Position numbers and translations under genes: made by a program
Notes under the pieces: model-generated
Told to the model about the DNA's origin: nothing
Seen by the model: only the letters and a program-made list of their open reading frames with translations
Databases searched by the model: none
NCBI GenBank assembly: GCA_003567805.1
Contig: PWYP01000022.1
Span: forward strand, 1 to 19,628
Source: PVC group bacterium
Lineage (GTDB): Bacteria; Verrucomicrobiota; Kiritimatiellia; UBA8416
Reading direction: 5' to 3'
DNA: 19,628 nucleotides
Shown here: piece by piece, positions 7,731 through 16,405 of the stretch
Layout of the letters: each line of letters opens with the position of its first letter
Numbering within the stretch: position 1 is the stretch's first letter

Positions 7731-8654
7731 TCAAGTGGCGAATCGGGTGAATAATAGGAGCACGGTGACGGCATAGGTGATGATGGTAATGATAATGGGG
7801 ATATCCGTGAGTAGCACTTGTTCAGGGCGATCTCCTTTGTTTTCGCGATAGAGTAAGTCCAGGTATCGAAACATGCCAAACATGACAATGGGGATGGTAA
7901 AAGCGAGTTTGGCAGAACCGAATTTGTCGATGGTATCGGGCCAGAGGGTGTAGATGGCATAGACTACCGTGGTGGCCCCTGCAACGATACTAATGAGTTG
8001 ATCGGTTAATAAGAGATCGTATTTCTGCAAACTGATTCTTTGGCGGGCGCTCGCGCCAGCTTCGATGCTGGCTTTTTCATGTCGCCGTTTGCACAGGGCC
8101 AGAAACAGAGCCAGGAGAAATGTGCAGACGAGTAGCCAAGGGGAAATGGGGATGGCAAGGAGCTCGGCACCGGCAATGGCACGGAGGACAAACCCTGCTG
8201 CAATAATAAATATATCTAGTAAGGCGACACGTTTTAGTAGAGAGGAATACAGGCTTTGCAGGACGAGGTAGACAAGTAGGATTCGTGCAAAGGGAACGGA
8301 TAGAGCGTAGGACAAAATCAAGGAAAGTGCGAGGAGGGTAGTTGCGGAAATTGTGGCCAACCGTGGAGAAATACGTCCTGCGGCAATCGGTCGGCATCGC
8401 TTTGTCGGGTGCTGTTTGTCCTGTGGACGGTCTAGTAAATCATTGAAAATGTAGATGGCACTGGCAGCGAAGGAAAACAAGAGGAAGGCCGGGATGACGC
8501 GCAGGCCGTCCTGCCATACAATGTCGAGGGTTCGGTCACCGTATCCGAATACAAAAGCGGCAAACAGGATGCTGTTTTTGGTCCATTGGGCTGGTCGCAT
8601 TGCTTGTAGCAGATAGCGAAAACGCATCGTCGTGGTTGTGTTTGTTTGGCTCAT
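7731..8654 (-). CDS. Decaprenyl-phosphate phosphoribosyltransferase-like UbiA protein
   Basis: This is an integral membrane prenyltransferase-fold protein of the UbiA superfamily, with about eight or nine hydrophobic segments over 307 aa. The first Asp-rich motif NDLLDRPQD (residues 71-79), followed by HPTKRCRPIAAG, is characteristic of the branch that moves 5-phosphoribosyl from PRPP onto polyprenyl phosphate, the first step toward polyprenyl-phosphate ribose or arabinose. The second conserved region is YDLLLTDQLISIVAG. The start ATG 8654 overlaps the stop of the upstream glycosyltransferase by 4 bp (ATGA), so the two are translationally coupled. The epimerase pair (DprE1/DprE2) that would complete arabinosyl donor synthesis is not in the window. 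A different polyprenyl-phosphate acceptor or sugar is possible. Confidence 0.82.
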   Translation of the reverse strand: MSQTNTTTTMRFRYLLQAMRPAQWTKNSILFAAFVFGYGDRTLDIVWQDGLRVIPAFLLFSFAASAIYIFNDLLDRPQDKQHPTKRCRPIAAGRISPRLATISATTLLALSLILSYALSVPFARILLVYLVLQSLYSSLLKRVALLDIFIIAAGFVLRAIAGAELLAIPISPWLLVCTFLLALFLALCKRRHEKASIEAGASARQRISLQKYDLLLTDQLISIVAGATTVVYAIYTLWPDTIDKFGSAKLAFTIPIVMFGMFRYLDLLYRENKGDRPEQVLLTDIPIIITIITYAVTVLLLFTRFAT

Positions 8655-9397
8655 GCTTTTTTTTGCTGTTGCGGTGGTTCTCGATGGAAATGGTTACGGA
8701 GAGCAAGTTTCCAGACAATCCAGAGGGCTTCTTTGAAAATCTTGCTGCTCATTTTTGAGTAGCCCGTGTAGCGATCTTCGAATGTAATGGGGACTTCTTT
8801 GATGCGATATCGGCGCATCCAGGCGGCATGGGTCATTTCGACTTGAAAGGAATACCCGTTGGAAATGATGCGCTCGAAAGGAATTGCTTCGAGAACTTCG
8901 CGGCGGAAGCATTTAAAACCGCCTGTCGGGTCTGTCACGGGCATACCGGTGATGATGCGAACATAGGTGGCTGCTCCTTTGCTAAGGATCAGGCGGCTCA
9001 GCGGCCAGTTTGTGATACGGATGCCTTCGCAATATCGGGAACCAAGCACGAGATCGGCATCTTCTGCTGCCGCCAGAAATTGTGGCAATGCACCAGGGTT
9101 GTGCGAGAAGTCGGCGTCCATTTCGAAGATAAACGCATAGTCTCGTTCGAGAGCCCATTTGAACCCGGCAATATACGCTCTACCCAAACCTTCTTTGCCG
9201 GGCCGATGCATGACATGGATATGCTCCGAGCCCGCTTGCATCTCATCGAGGATTTTACCTGTTCCATCCGGTGAGTTATCGTCTACAAACAGAATGTCTG
9301 CATCAGGAACATGCTGGCGCACGGCTTGTGCAATGGGGCGTACATTTTCGCGTTCATCATAAGTTGGAATGATTACCAGTACTTTTGATGCGGGCAT
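8651..9397 (-). CDS. DPM1-like polyprenyl-phosphate glycosyltransferase (GT2)
   Basis: This is a GT-A fold family 2 glycosyltransferase of the dolichol-phosphate mannosyltransferase type, expected to transfer a hexose from a nucleotide sugar to polyprenyl phosphate at the inner membrane. Motifs are VIIPTYDERENV at the N-terminus, DDNSPDGTG (39-47), the metal-binding DADFSHNP (94-101), GSRYCEG, DPTGGFKCFRREVL and FQVEMTHAAW. At 248 aa it has only the catalytic domain, with no C-terminal membrane segments, like soluble DPM1/Ppm1-type enzymes. The start ATG 9397 is preceded by AAAGGAC and lies 4 nt after the rfbA stop. The sugar donor (GDP-mannose or UDP-glucose type) cannot be read from the sequence. 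Coupling to the UbiA gene suggests that both make lipid-linked monosaccharides for periplasmic transfer. Confidence 0.87.
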   Translation of the reverse strand: MPASKVLVIIPTYDERENVRPIAQAVRQHVPDADILFVDDNSPDGTGKILDEMQAGSEHIHVMHRPGKEGLGRAYIAGFKWALERDYAFIFEMDADFSHNPGALPQFLAAAEDADLVLGSRYCEGIRITNWPLSRLILSKGAATYVRIITGMPVTDPTGGFKCFRREVLEAIPFERIISNGYSFQVEMTHAAWMRRYRIKEVPITFEDRYTGYSKMSSKIFKEALWIVWKLALRNHFHREPPQQQKKA

Positions 9398-9401
9398 CGG
9401 T

Positions 9402-10304
9402 TTAGTCCTTTGGTGCGTTGGAAATGATGTTCGTTTGCAGTTGTTCGCGCAGATAATGGCCATATACACTTTTGCCAAGATTATCGGCGAGCTTCATAAA
9501 TGCTTCATTGTTGATCCACCCCCGTCGCCATGCAATTTCTTCGGGACAGGATATTTTCAATCCCTGGCGTTTTTCAATGGTCGCTACGAACGCCCCGGCC
9601 TCAAGCAGAGAATCATGTGTGCCCGTATCCAGCCAAGCCATACCGCGTCCGAGAACCGCAACGGAGAGTTTGCCTTGCGACAGGTATTGTTGATTGATGC
9701 TTGTGATTTCGAGTTCGCCGCGCGCAGACGGTTTGACGGATTTTGCGATTTCAACCACATCGTTATCATAAAAATATAGTCCGGTTACCGCATAGCGGGA
9801 TAAAGGCTTGGCAGGTTTTTCTTCAATGCTGGTGGCATTGCCATCGGCATCAAAATCGACGACGCCATAGCGTTCGGGGTCATGCACGGGATACGCAAAA
9901 ACGGTGGCACCGTTTTCCTGGTGCGCAGCATCCATGAGTTGGGATACGAGGCTATTGCCGTAGAAAATGTTATCGCCCAAAATGAGGGTCACGCGATCTG
10001 CACCAATGAAGTCGGCTCCGATAATGAAGGCTTGTGCCAGACCATCGGGAGAGGGTTGTACTGCATATTCGAGAGAAAGTCCCCACTGGGAACCGTCCCC
10101 GAGTAGTGCCTGAAACATGGGGGTATCCTGCGGTGTACTGATGATCAGAATGTCACGTATGCCAGCGAGCATTAATGTGCTGAGTGGGTAATAGATCATG
10201 GGCTTGTCATAAATCGGTAACAATTGTTTGCTGATGACCGATGTGACGGGATGCAGTCTCGTACCGGCTCCGCCCGCTAGAATGATTCCTTTGCGCTTAC
10301 TCAT
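9402..10304 (-). CDS. rfbA: Glucose-1-phosphate thymidylyltransferase
   Basis: This cytosolic enzyme makes dTDP-glucose from dTTP and glucose 1-phosphate, the first step of dTDP-deoxyhexose (for example dTDP-L-rhamnose) synthesis. The N-terminal nucleotide-binding signature [16 protein letters not shown] is followed by [25 protein letters not shown], then [31 protein letters not shown] and [17 protein letters not shown], all typical of RmlA. The length of 300 aa matches the roughly 290-aa family. The start ATG 10304 overlaps the rfbB stop by 4 bp (ATGA); the longer open frame upstream lies inside rfbB and is rejected. rmlC and rmlD are not in this window. Confidence 0.96.
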   Translation of the reverse strand: MSKRKGIILAGGAGTRLHPVTSVISKQLLPIYDKPMIYYPLSTLMLAGIRDILIISTPQDTPMFQALLGDGSQWGLSLEYAVQPSPDGLAQAFIIGADFIGADRVTLILGDNIFYGNSLVSQLMDAAHQENGATVFAYPVHDPERYGVVDFDADGNATSIEEKPAKPLSRYAVTGLYFYDNDVVEIAKSVKPSARGELEITSINQQYLSQGKLSVAVLGRGMAWLDTGTHDSLLEAGAFVATIEKRQGLKISCPEEIAWRRGWINNEAFMKLADNLGKSVYGHYLREQLQTNIISNAPKD

Positions 10305-11368
10305 GCTTTTGCTCCCAATCGTTCTCCGGCATATTTTTCCTCTCGGATCGGTCGCCACCACCAGTCATTGTGAAGGTACCAGTCCACGGTATCGTTCATG
10401 CCGGTTTCAAAGGTATGCGCAGGTTCCCAACCCAGTTGATCGCGAATTTTAGCGGCATCAATGGCATAGCGATGATCATGTCCTGGGCGGTCGGCGACAA
10501 AGGTGATCAAGTCGCGGTAGGATTTCCCATTGGTGCGTGGTTTTTTGGCATCGAGTAAATCGCAGATGGTCTGAACCACTTCGAGATTGGTGCGTTCACA
10601 ATTTCCCCCGACATTATATTTTTCACCCGGTATCCCTTTTGATAGTACCCGGTATAATGCTTTGGCATGATCCTCGACATATAACCAATCGCGAATATTG
10701 TCTCCTTTTCCGTACACAGGGAGTTGTTGCTCATGCAAGGCATTGAGCAATACAAGAGGGATCAATTTCTCTGGAAAGTGATAGGGGCCATAGTTGTTGG
10801 AGCAATTTGTCATGAGCACGGGGAGCCCATAGGTATGCCACCATGCCTGAACAAAGTGATCGGAAGCAGCTTTGCTGGCGGAATAGGGGGAACGGGGGGC
10901 ATAGGGTGTGTCTTCGTAGAAGTATCCTTCGGGACCGAGAGACCCATAGACTTCGTCAGTAGATATATGTAGGAAACGAAATGCGTCTTGCTGTGCGGAG
11001 GTCAATGTTTTGCGGTAGGCCGTTGCTGCCTGCAAGAGATTACATGTTCCGACAACATTCGTTTGCACGAATGCAGCGGGACCATCGATGGAACGGTCCA
11101 CATGGGATTCCGCCGCTAAATGCATGATGGCATGTGGCTGCCATGAAGAAATGATATCTTCGACGGCTGCTGTATTGGATATGTCTGCTTGTAGAAAAGC
11201 GTAACGAGGGTCCGTCTCTACTTCACGCAGCGACGTTAGGTTTCCCGCATAGGTGAGGGCATCCACATTGAGAACGGTGTGTGGTGTTTGCTGTATTATA
11301 TAACGAATGAGGGCGGATCCGATGAATCCGGCACCACCGGTAACGAGAATTTTTGATGGATTATGCAT
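10301..11368 (-). CDS. rfbB: dTDP-glucose 4,6-dehydratase
   Basis: This is an extended short-chain dehydrogenase that converts dTDP-glucose to dTDP-4-keto-6-deoxyglucose using bound NAD+. The cofactor motif [11 protein letters not shown] is at residues 11-21, [15 protein letters not shown] follows, and the active-site set is STDEVYG (T137, D138, E139) with YSASK (Y162, K166). Further RmlB-specific blocks are [35 protein letters not shown] and [15 protein letters not shown]. Its 355 aa is standard. It is translationally coupled to rfbA by an ATGA overlap and follows cysC after a 50-bp gap. Confidence 0.97.
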   Translation of the reverse strand: MHNPSKILVTGGAGFIGSALIRYIIQQTPHTVLNVDALTYAGNLTSLREVETDPRYAFLQADISNTAAVEDIISSWQPHAIMHLAAESHVDRSIDGPAAFVQTNVVGTCNLLQAATAYRKTLTSAQQDAFRFLHISTDEVYGSLGPEGYFYEDTPYAPRSPYSASKAASDHFVQAWWHTYGLPVLMTNCSNNYGPYHFPEKLIPLVLLNALHEQQLPVYGKGDNIRDWLYVEDHAKALYRVLSKGIPGEKYNVGGNCERTNLEVVQTICDLLDAKKPRTNGKSYRDLITFVADRPGHDHRYAIDAAKIRDQLGWEPAHTFETGMNDTVDWYLHNDWWWRPIREEKYAGERLGAKA

Positions 11369-11418
11369 TTGGGCAATATGCTAAAAACCAAGGTTACTAG
11401 TCAAATACAACTAGACTG

Positions 11419-12057
11419 TTAATCTTTGCTGACTGGCGTGGTAAAGGGGTTGATGCTAGTTAGGATGGTATTGACGCATTCTTCAACAGAGTGGTTTTGG
11501 GTATGCACTTCGATATCGGGGGCGGTCGGGGCTTCGAACGGATCGTGAATTCCAGTAAAATTGCTGATTTCTCCCTTTCGTGCCTTGGCGTAAAGTGCTT
11601 TGGGATCACGCTGTTCACAGACTTCCAATGGAGTCTGAATATAGACTTCGCGAAACCGATCCACAGTAGCATCGCGGCAGGTATTGATAATTGTGCGTGC
11701 TGCAGCGCGGTCTTCCGTATAAGGCGAAATAAATGCGGTTATGGTAATGATGCCGGCATCGGCAAGAAGGGCTGCGACATGCGCAATTCGGCGTATGTTT
11801 TCGCGTCGTCCAGCGGGGCTGAAGTCGAGATCGGCATTGAGACCATGGCGGATGTTATCTCCATCAAGAACGTAGGCCGCATGGCCTCGTTGCATTAAGG
11901 CGGATTCCAAGGCGACAGCAATCGTGGATTTGCCGGATCCACTGAGTCCTGTCATCCAAAGTACGCATCCTTGTTGTTGCATTACGCTGATACGATCGTG
12001 TGTAGATACACGGTTTGTATGCCATGTGATATTTTGATTGTTAGATACTTTTGTCAT
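11419..12057 (-). CDS. cysC: Adenylylsulfate (APS) kinase
   Basis: This cytosolic enzyme phosphorylates APS to PAPS, the sulfate donor for sulfotransferases and for assimilatory reduction. It carries the P-loop GLSGSGKST (37-45), the APS-binding DGDNIRHGLN (65-74), FSPAGRRENIRRIAHVA, the FISPY motif containing the serine phosphorylated in E. coli CysC, and DPKALYAKARKGEISNFTGI, all typical. The length is 212 aa, with a slightly long N-terminus like E. coli CysC. No ATP sulfurylase (cysD/cysN or sat) or PAPS reductase lies beside it; instead it is embedded among nucleotide-sugar genes, 21 bp after the kinase-uridylyltransferase fusion. That setting suggests PAPS for sulfating a surface polysaccharide or lipid rather than for cysteine synthesis, but this is inference. 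Confidence 0.95.
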   Translation of the reverse strand: MTKVSNNQNITWHTNRVSTHDRISVMQQQGCVLWMTGLSGSGKSTIAVALESALMQRGHAAYVLDGDNIRHGLNADLDFSPAGRRENIRRIAHVAALLADAGIITITAFISPYTEDRAAARTIINTCRDATVDRFREVYIQTPLEVCEQRDPKALYAKARKGEISNFTGIHDPFEAPTAPDIEVHTQNHSVEECVNTILTSINPFTTPVSKD

Positions 12058-12078
12058 CGTTTCATCCAGGGAATAGGC

Positions 12079-14022
12079 TTAGGTGCTGGGCTGGGGGACA
12101 CAATCATAGGCTGCAAATTCCAGCAGGGTCTGTTGGTAGGCCTGTGGATTTCCAATGTCAAATCGTCTTCCATTTACACGGCAGGCTTGAAATCCTTCCT
12201 CTTGGCGGAGTCTGTCGAGACATGTCGTGAGTTGAAACTCTCCGTGTTCGCGCATGTTGTGCTTTATATTTTCCTCCAATAAGGAAAAGATGCGCGGATT
12301 GAGAATGTATTGCCCAAAAATGGTGAGGAACGTATCTGAGGGTAATCCGTCTACCTGTAACTTTTCCCGGGCATAGCTGGCGGTTGGTTTTTCCGCGAAT
12401 TCACTGATATTGAGGGTGCCGTTTACATTGGACCATGATCCAGTAACACATCCGAAGTGATGGACTTGGTCAGCAGGGGTTTCTTCGACTGCTACAACGC
12501 TACGTCCGTTTTCCTCATATACGGAGAGCATCTGGCGCGCACAGGACTGATCGGTCGGGCTGGTGTATAAATGGTCTCCTAGTAATAGCAGGAAGGGCTC
12601 ATTTTGGACCCAATCCTTGGCACAGTACACGGCATGACCGAAGCCTTCCTGCGTGTCCTGGGAAAGAAAGGTAATGCGGTTACCCACTTCCATCAGATAC
12701 TTACAGTAGTTTTGATTTTCGTGGCTCAATTTATTGAAGTTCTCGATCGGTGGTGGGGAACAGAATATTTCCTCGAATAGCTCACGATCCTGACTTTGAA
12801 TGATGATGCAAATTTCTTCGATGCCGGCACTGAGTGCTTCTTCGACGATGGCAAGAATCACGGGTTTTGCGCGACCTTGGCCATCGATGACGGGAAATAG
12901 TTCTTTCTTGAGGGCTTTGGTGGCGGGGAACAACCGGGTACCAAAACCTGCCGCTGGAATTACAGCTTTGCGGACTTTGCGTCCCGAGTGAATGACAAGA
13001 TCGAGGCAATGCATGCCTAAGTCTTTTTCGATGCATTGCATGGCGGCCAGTTGCGATTCACGGTCTTTAGCCAGGAGCTGAGCTGTGCCATCGCCTTGCG
13101 ATCCGACCCCTTTTCCGCCATAGAGATATTGCTTGAGTGGTTCATGTTGCAGAAGTTGGTGAAGAACGGGGGCGGTTAACTGGGGCGGGCAAGCTGGTTG
13201 CATCGCGCTGTCGAATTTCGCTTGCGCCTCAGACATCAAACGTCCGAGTGTAGGCGCGTCGCCGTTGCGAAGTGCTTCTACGGCTTGGGCGACGATATCG
13301 CGATTGATGGGGCCGAGATATTCTTGTACGCCTCTTTGCACATCATCGTCGGCAAAAGGATAGCAGTGATTCAGACGATTGAGGATTTCTTTTGTGTCCT
13401 TGCTCGCCTTTAGGTCGACGATGATGTAGTAGAGACTCTGTGGGACGCTTAGTTCTTTTACTTCCAAGCGGTCGCCATCATAGATCATCAGGATAGGGCG
13501 ATTGCCGTAGGCACACCCTTGGTCCATGCGTCCGCAGCGTGATGGGGTTGTGATCTCCCCTACATAGGCCAGTTCCATTTCTCCACGGACGGTGAGTTTT
13601 AAATCATAGATACGGTTGAATGCACGGGCTGTTAATACGCAAACAGCAGCACTACTGGATAAGCCTTTTTTGAGCGGTAGGTCCATGCGGGTATTGGTGA
13701 TTTCAATGCCGCGTACCCGGTAATGGGTGAGCACTTGATAGGCCACACCGGCAGCATAGCTAATAAAGCCGCCTGCTTCTGCGGCTTCGAGCAATGCCTG
13801 ACTTTCCATGGGTAAATCGTATGTTTGTAATTCGCCATCCTGCCCTAAGGCATGGAAGATGAAACGGGACGGATGTTGTTTGACATCAGCATAGATACCT
13901 TGGTTGGTACCCGTAATGATAGTATAGCCCTTTTCAATATCAGCATTGATTCGGCGGTATCCGCCAGCCCAATCACTGTGTTCGCCAAACAGGCAGATGC
14001 GCCCCGGTACAAAAATGTTCAT
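12079..14022 (-). CDS. GHMP sugar kinase fused to UTP-sugar-1-P uridylyltransferase
   Basis: This is a bifunctional cytosolic protein of 647 aa. Residues 1-345 form a GHMP kinase of the galactokinase type: PGRICLFGEHSDWAGG (6-21), LPLKKGLSSSAA for ATP phosphate binding (115-126), CGRMDQ with the likely catalytic Asp (163-168) and GGKGVGSQGDG (302-312). Residues from about 350 form a GalU-like nucleotidyltransferase: PAAGFGTRLFPATKA, LLLLGDHLY, SEFAEKPTASYA, GEFQLTTCLDRL and GRRFDIGNPQAYQ. Together they would phosphorylate a free sugar at C1 and uridylylate it to a UDP-sugar, a salvage route analogous to Bacteroides Fkp (where the domain order is reversed). A strong Shine-Dalgarno GGAGG lies 6 nt upstream of ATG. 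The sugar is unknown; glucuronate, galacturonate or galactose fit the flanking UDP-uronate genes. Confidence 0.88.
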   Translation of the reverse strand: MNIFVPGRICLFGEHSDWAGGYRRINADIEKGYTIITGTNQGIYADVKQHPSRFIFHALGQDGELQTYDLPMESQALLEAAEAGGFISYAAGVAYQVLTHYRVRGIEITNTRMDLPLKKGLSSSAAVCVLTARAFNRIYDLKLTVRGEMELAYVGEITTPSRCGRMDQGCAYGNRPILMIYDGDRLEVKELSVPQSLYYIIVDLKASKDTKEILNRLNHCYPFADDDVQRGVQEYLGPINRDIVAQAVEALRNGDAPTLGRLMSEAQAKFDSAMQPACPPQLTAPVLHQLLQHEPLKQYLYGGKGVGSQGDGTAQLLAKDRESQLAAMQCIEKDLGMHCLDLVIHSGRKVRKAVIPAAGFGTRLFPATKALKKELFPVIDGQGRAKPVILAIVEEALSAGIEEICIIIQSQDRELFEEIFCSPPPIENFNKLSHENQNYCKYLMEVGNRITFLSQDTQEGFGHAVYCAKDWVQNEPFLLLLGDHLYTSPTDQSCARQMLSVYEENGRSVVAVEETPADQVHHFGCVTGSWSNVNGTLNISEFAEKPTASYAREKLQVDGLPSDTFLTIFGQYILNPRIFSLLEENIKHNMREHGEFQLTTCLDRLRQEEGFQACRVNGRRFDIGNPQAYQQTLLEFAAYDCVPQPST

Positions 14023-14053
14023 ATTTGTCCTCCACGTATTGGGTCGGCAGGTA

Positions 14054-15034
14054 TCAGGAAGAGCTCTTTGTGCTTAGCTGATGATAAGTCAGGAACCACT
14101 CGACGAATCTAGGGATACCCTCGGAAATGGGTGTTGAAGGTGTGAAGCCTAGCTTTTGCTGAATCTTGGTGATATCCGCATATGTTGCTGGCACATCGCC
14201 CGGTTGCATGGGGAGCATCTCCATTTGCGGCACGCGTCCTAAAGCCTGCGCTAGCAAATCAATCATTTCCATGAGATTTTCACTTCTATGGTTGCCGATA
14301 TTCAGCACTTCGTATGGTTCCAGGTTTTCATCTTGTAGCAGGCTGCGTTCTACGCCCGTGATAATATCGTCGATGTAGGTGAAATCCCGTTGCATTTTGC
14401 CATGATTAAATACCTGAATGGGGCGATCTTCCAGCATGGCTTTCGTAAATAGCCACATGGCCATATCCGGTCGTCCCCAAGGCCCGTACACGGTGAAGAA
14501 GCGCAGGCCGATGGTTTGGAACCCATAGAGATGCGTATAGCAGTGAGCCATGAGTTCGTTGGCTTTTTTGGTGGCGGCATAGAGGCTTACGGGGGAGTCT
14601 ACCGTATCACTTTCGCTAAATGGCAATTTGGTGTTGCCGCCATAGACACTTGAACTGGATGCATATACGAGCCGCTGTATGGCATTATGCCGGCAACATT
14701 CCAGGATATTCAGAAAGGCCTGCAAATTGCTTTCTTCATATACGTGCGGATGTGTGAGTGAGTATCGTACGCCGGCTTGTGCGGCGAGGTGACAGACGCG
14801 CTCGATATTGTGCTTCTGGAAACATTCTTCTAGTGCTGCGCGATCACATATATCCATTCGTAAGCCGGTGTATGCGGGGTGCGTTTCAAGGGTTTTATGG
14901 CGGTTCTCTTTGAGGGATATCTCATAATATGGATTGAAATTATCGATGCCAACGACTTCATGGCCAGCCGCCAGAAGACGATGGGCTAAATGCATACCGA
15001 TAAATCCGGCTGTTCCTGTTACGAGTATTTTCAT
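14054..15034 (-). CDS. UDP-glucuronate 4-epimerase
   Basis: This is an NAD-dependent extended SDR epimerase expected to interconvert UDP-glucuronate and UDP-galacturonate. It has GTAGFIGMHLA (7-17), the family-specific DNFNPYYEISLK, HLAAQAGVRYSL, the serine stretch YASSSSVYGGNTKLPF, the catalytic YAATK (Y152, K156), and LRFFTVYGPWGRPDMA plus HGKMQRDFTYIDDI. These are the hallmarks of the LpsL/Cap1J/GAE group rather than of GalE. The 326 aa is normal. It starts 21 bp after the stop of the upstream UDP-sugar dehydrogenase and ends 31 bp before the kinase fusion, so it is probably in one operon with them. Confidence 0.93.
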   Translation of the reverse strand: MKILVTGTAGFIGMHLAHRLLAAGHEVVGIDNFNPYYEISLKENRHKTLETHPAYTGLRMDICDRAALEECFQKHNIERVCHLAAQAGVRYSLTHPHVYEESNLQAFLNILECCRHNAIQRLVYASSSSVYGGNTKLPFSESDTVDSPVSLYAATKKANELMAHCYTHLYGFQTIGLRFFTVYGPWGRPDMAMWLFTKAMLEDRPIQVFNHGKMQRDFTYIDDIITGVERSLLQDENLEPYEVLNIGNHRSENLMEMIDLLAQALGRVPQMEMLPMQPGDVPATYADITKIQQKLGFTPSTPISEGIPRFVEWFLTYHQLSTKSSS

Positions 15035-15055
15035 GATGAGAGCGTCTTTCGATGG

Positions 15056-16375
15056 TTAGGCTTGGAAGACATTTTCTGCTGGGGCACATACGCCGCGTGT
15101 GTCGATGACAAGCGGTAGTTGTCTGGCCAAAGCATCGTGATCGATGCAATCATGCCCGGTGGTGATAATGGCCGCATCAAAGTTATCGGCATGTATATCC
15201 CCAGCGTCTACGCTTGTGATACCGGCAAATTGCTTGTGTTCCCGACTGGGGCGTACGACAGGGCAATAGGGATCGTGGTAGGAGACAACAGCGCCATATT
15301 CGAGTAGTTGTTTCCAAATGGCGTATGTGGGGCTTTCGCGATCATCATCGACGTTCTTCTTGTATGCCAATCCAAACAACAAGATACGGCTGCCTTGGAG
15401 AGGTTTGCCGTTGCGGTTTAGCGCCAGCATGGTGCGTTGTATGACGTATGATGGCATGCTGGTGTTGACTTCTCCTGCGAGCTCAATAAAACGTGATGAT
15501 ATATCATATTCCTTTGCTTTCCACGTGAGATAAAATGGGTCTATGGGAATGCAGTGTCCGCCGAGTCCTGGCCCCGGGTAAAATGGCATGAAGCCAAAGG
15601 GCTTGGTTGACGCTGCACGAATCACTTCCCATACATCGATGTCCATCGCAGAGAAAACAACCTTGAGTTCGTTCACGAGTGCGATGTTGACACAGCGAAA
15701 GATGTTTTCCATCAGTTTGGCGGCTTCAGCTGTTCGACAGTTGGAAACAGGGACCAACTCACAAATGACGGCTTGGTATAAATCGGTAGCCACTTGCAAA
15801 GAGGTATCATCGATACCGCCTACAACCTTGGGTATTGTCGCCGTTGAGAAATCTTTATTATTGGGGTCTTCTCTTTCGGGCGAGTATGCCACAAAAAAGT
15901 CTCGCCCGGCTTTGAGGTTGCTTCCAGCTTCAAGGACAGGGACCAGTTCATCTTCGGTTGTGCCAGGGTACGTCGTGGATTCAAGTGTGACAAGCTGGCC
16001 TGGCTTTATGTAGGGGGCAATTTGCGATCCGGTATTTAATACATACGATAGGTCGGGATCACGATGGGCCGTCAATGGCGTTGGGACACAAATAAGAAGC
16101 GCATGGCATTCTTGTATCCGCGAAAAATCGGTTGTGGCAAAAAAATCTTGGTTGTCTGTGAGATGTTCTTTGATCGTCTGGGAAGGGATGTGGCGGATAT
16201 ACGATTTACCAAGCGTCAATTGTTCAATTTTTACTTGATCGACATCGAATCCAGCGACGGGAAATCCTGCTTTGGAAAATTCTATGAGGAGTGGGAGTCC
16301 CACGTAGCCTAGACCGATTATGCCAATTCGTGCCTCCTTATTTATAATGCGTTGGCGTGCCTCTTGAATATCCAT
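15056..16375 (-). CDS. UDP-N-acetylglucosamine 6-dehydrogenase (WbpA type)
   Basis: This is an NAD-dependent nucleotide-sugar dehydrogenase that oxidises C6 of the sugar to a carboxylate in two steps, giving a UDP-uronic acid for surface polysaccharide. The N-terminal Rossmann motif GLGYVGLPL is at 21-29, LESTTYPGTTEDE and YSPEREDPNN follow, and the active-site loop is PGPGLGGHCIPIDPFYL with catalytic C275. LLFGLAYKKNVDDDRESP lies in the C-terminal nucleotide-binding domain. The HCIPIDP form of the loop is that of WbpA-like UDP-GlcNAc dehydrogenases, whereas UDP-glucose dehydrogenases usually read CxPKD. At 439 aa it is full length. It is the first gene of the minus-strand cluster, behind a putative promoter containing a perfect palindrome. 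UDP-glucose as substrate cannot be excluded. Confidence 0.92.
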   Translation of the reverse strand: MDIQEARQRIINKEARIGIIGLGYVGLPLLIEFSKAGFPVAGFDVDQVKIEQLTLGKSYIRHIPSQTIKEHLTDNQDFFATTDFSRIQECHALLICVPTPLTAHRDPDLSYVLNTGSQIAPYIKPGQLVTLESTTYPGTTEDELVPVLEAGSNLKAGRDFFVAYSPEREDPNNKDFSTATIPKVVGGIDDTSLQVATDLYQAVICELVPVSNCRTAEAAKLMENIFRCVNIALVNELKVVFSAMDIDVWEVIRAASTKPFGFMPFYPGPGLGGHCIPIDPFYLTWKAKEYDISSRFIELAGEVNTSMPSYVIQRTMLALNRNGKPLQGSRILLFGLAYKKNVDDDRESPTYAIWKQLLEYGAVVSYHDPYCPVVRPSREHKQFAGITSVDAGDIHADNFDAAIITTGHDCIDHDALARQLPLVIDTRGVCAPAENVFQA

Positions 16376-16405
16376 TATGGCTCTTTCGTTTTGTGATTAC
16401 GTCAA

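Noticed and set aside
10305..10361. N-terminal extension of rfbA into rfbB
   Set aside because: The ATGA overlap at 10301-10304 gives a standard coupled start directly before the conserved GIILAGG motif.
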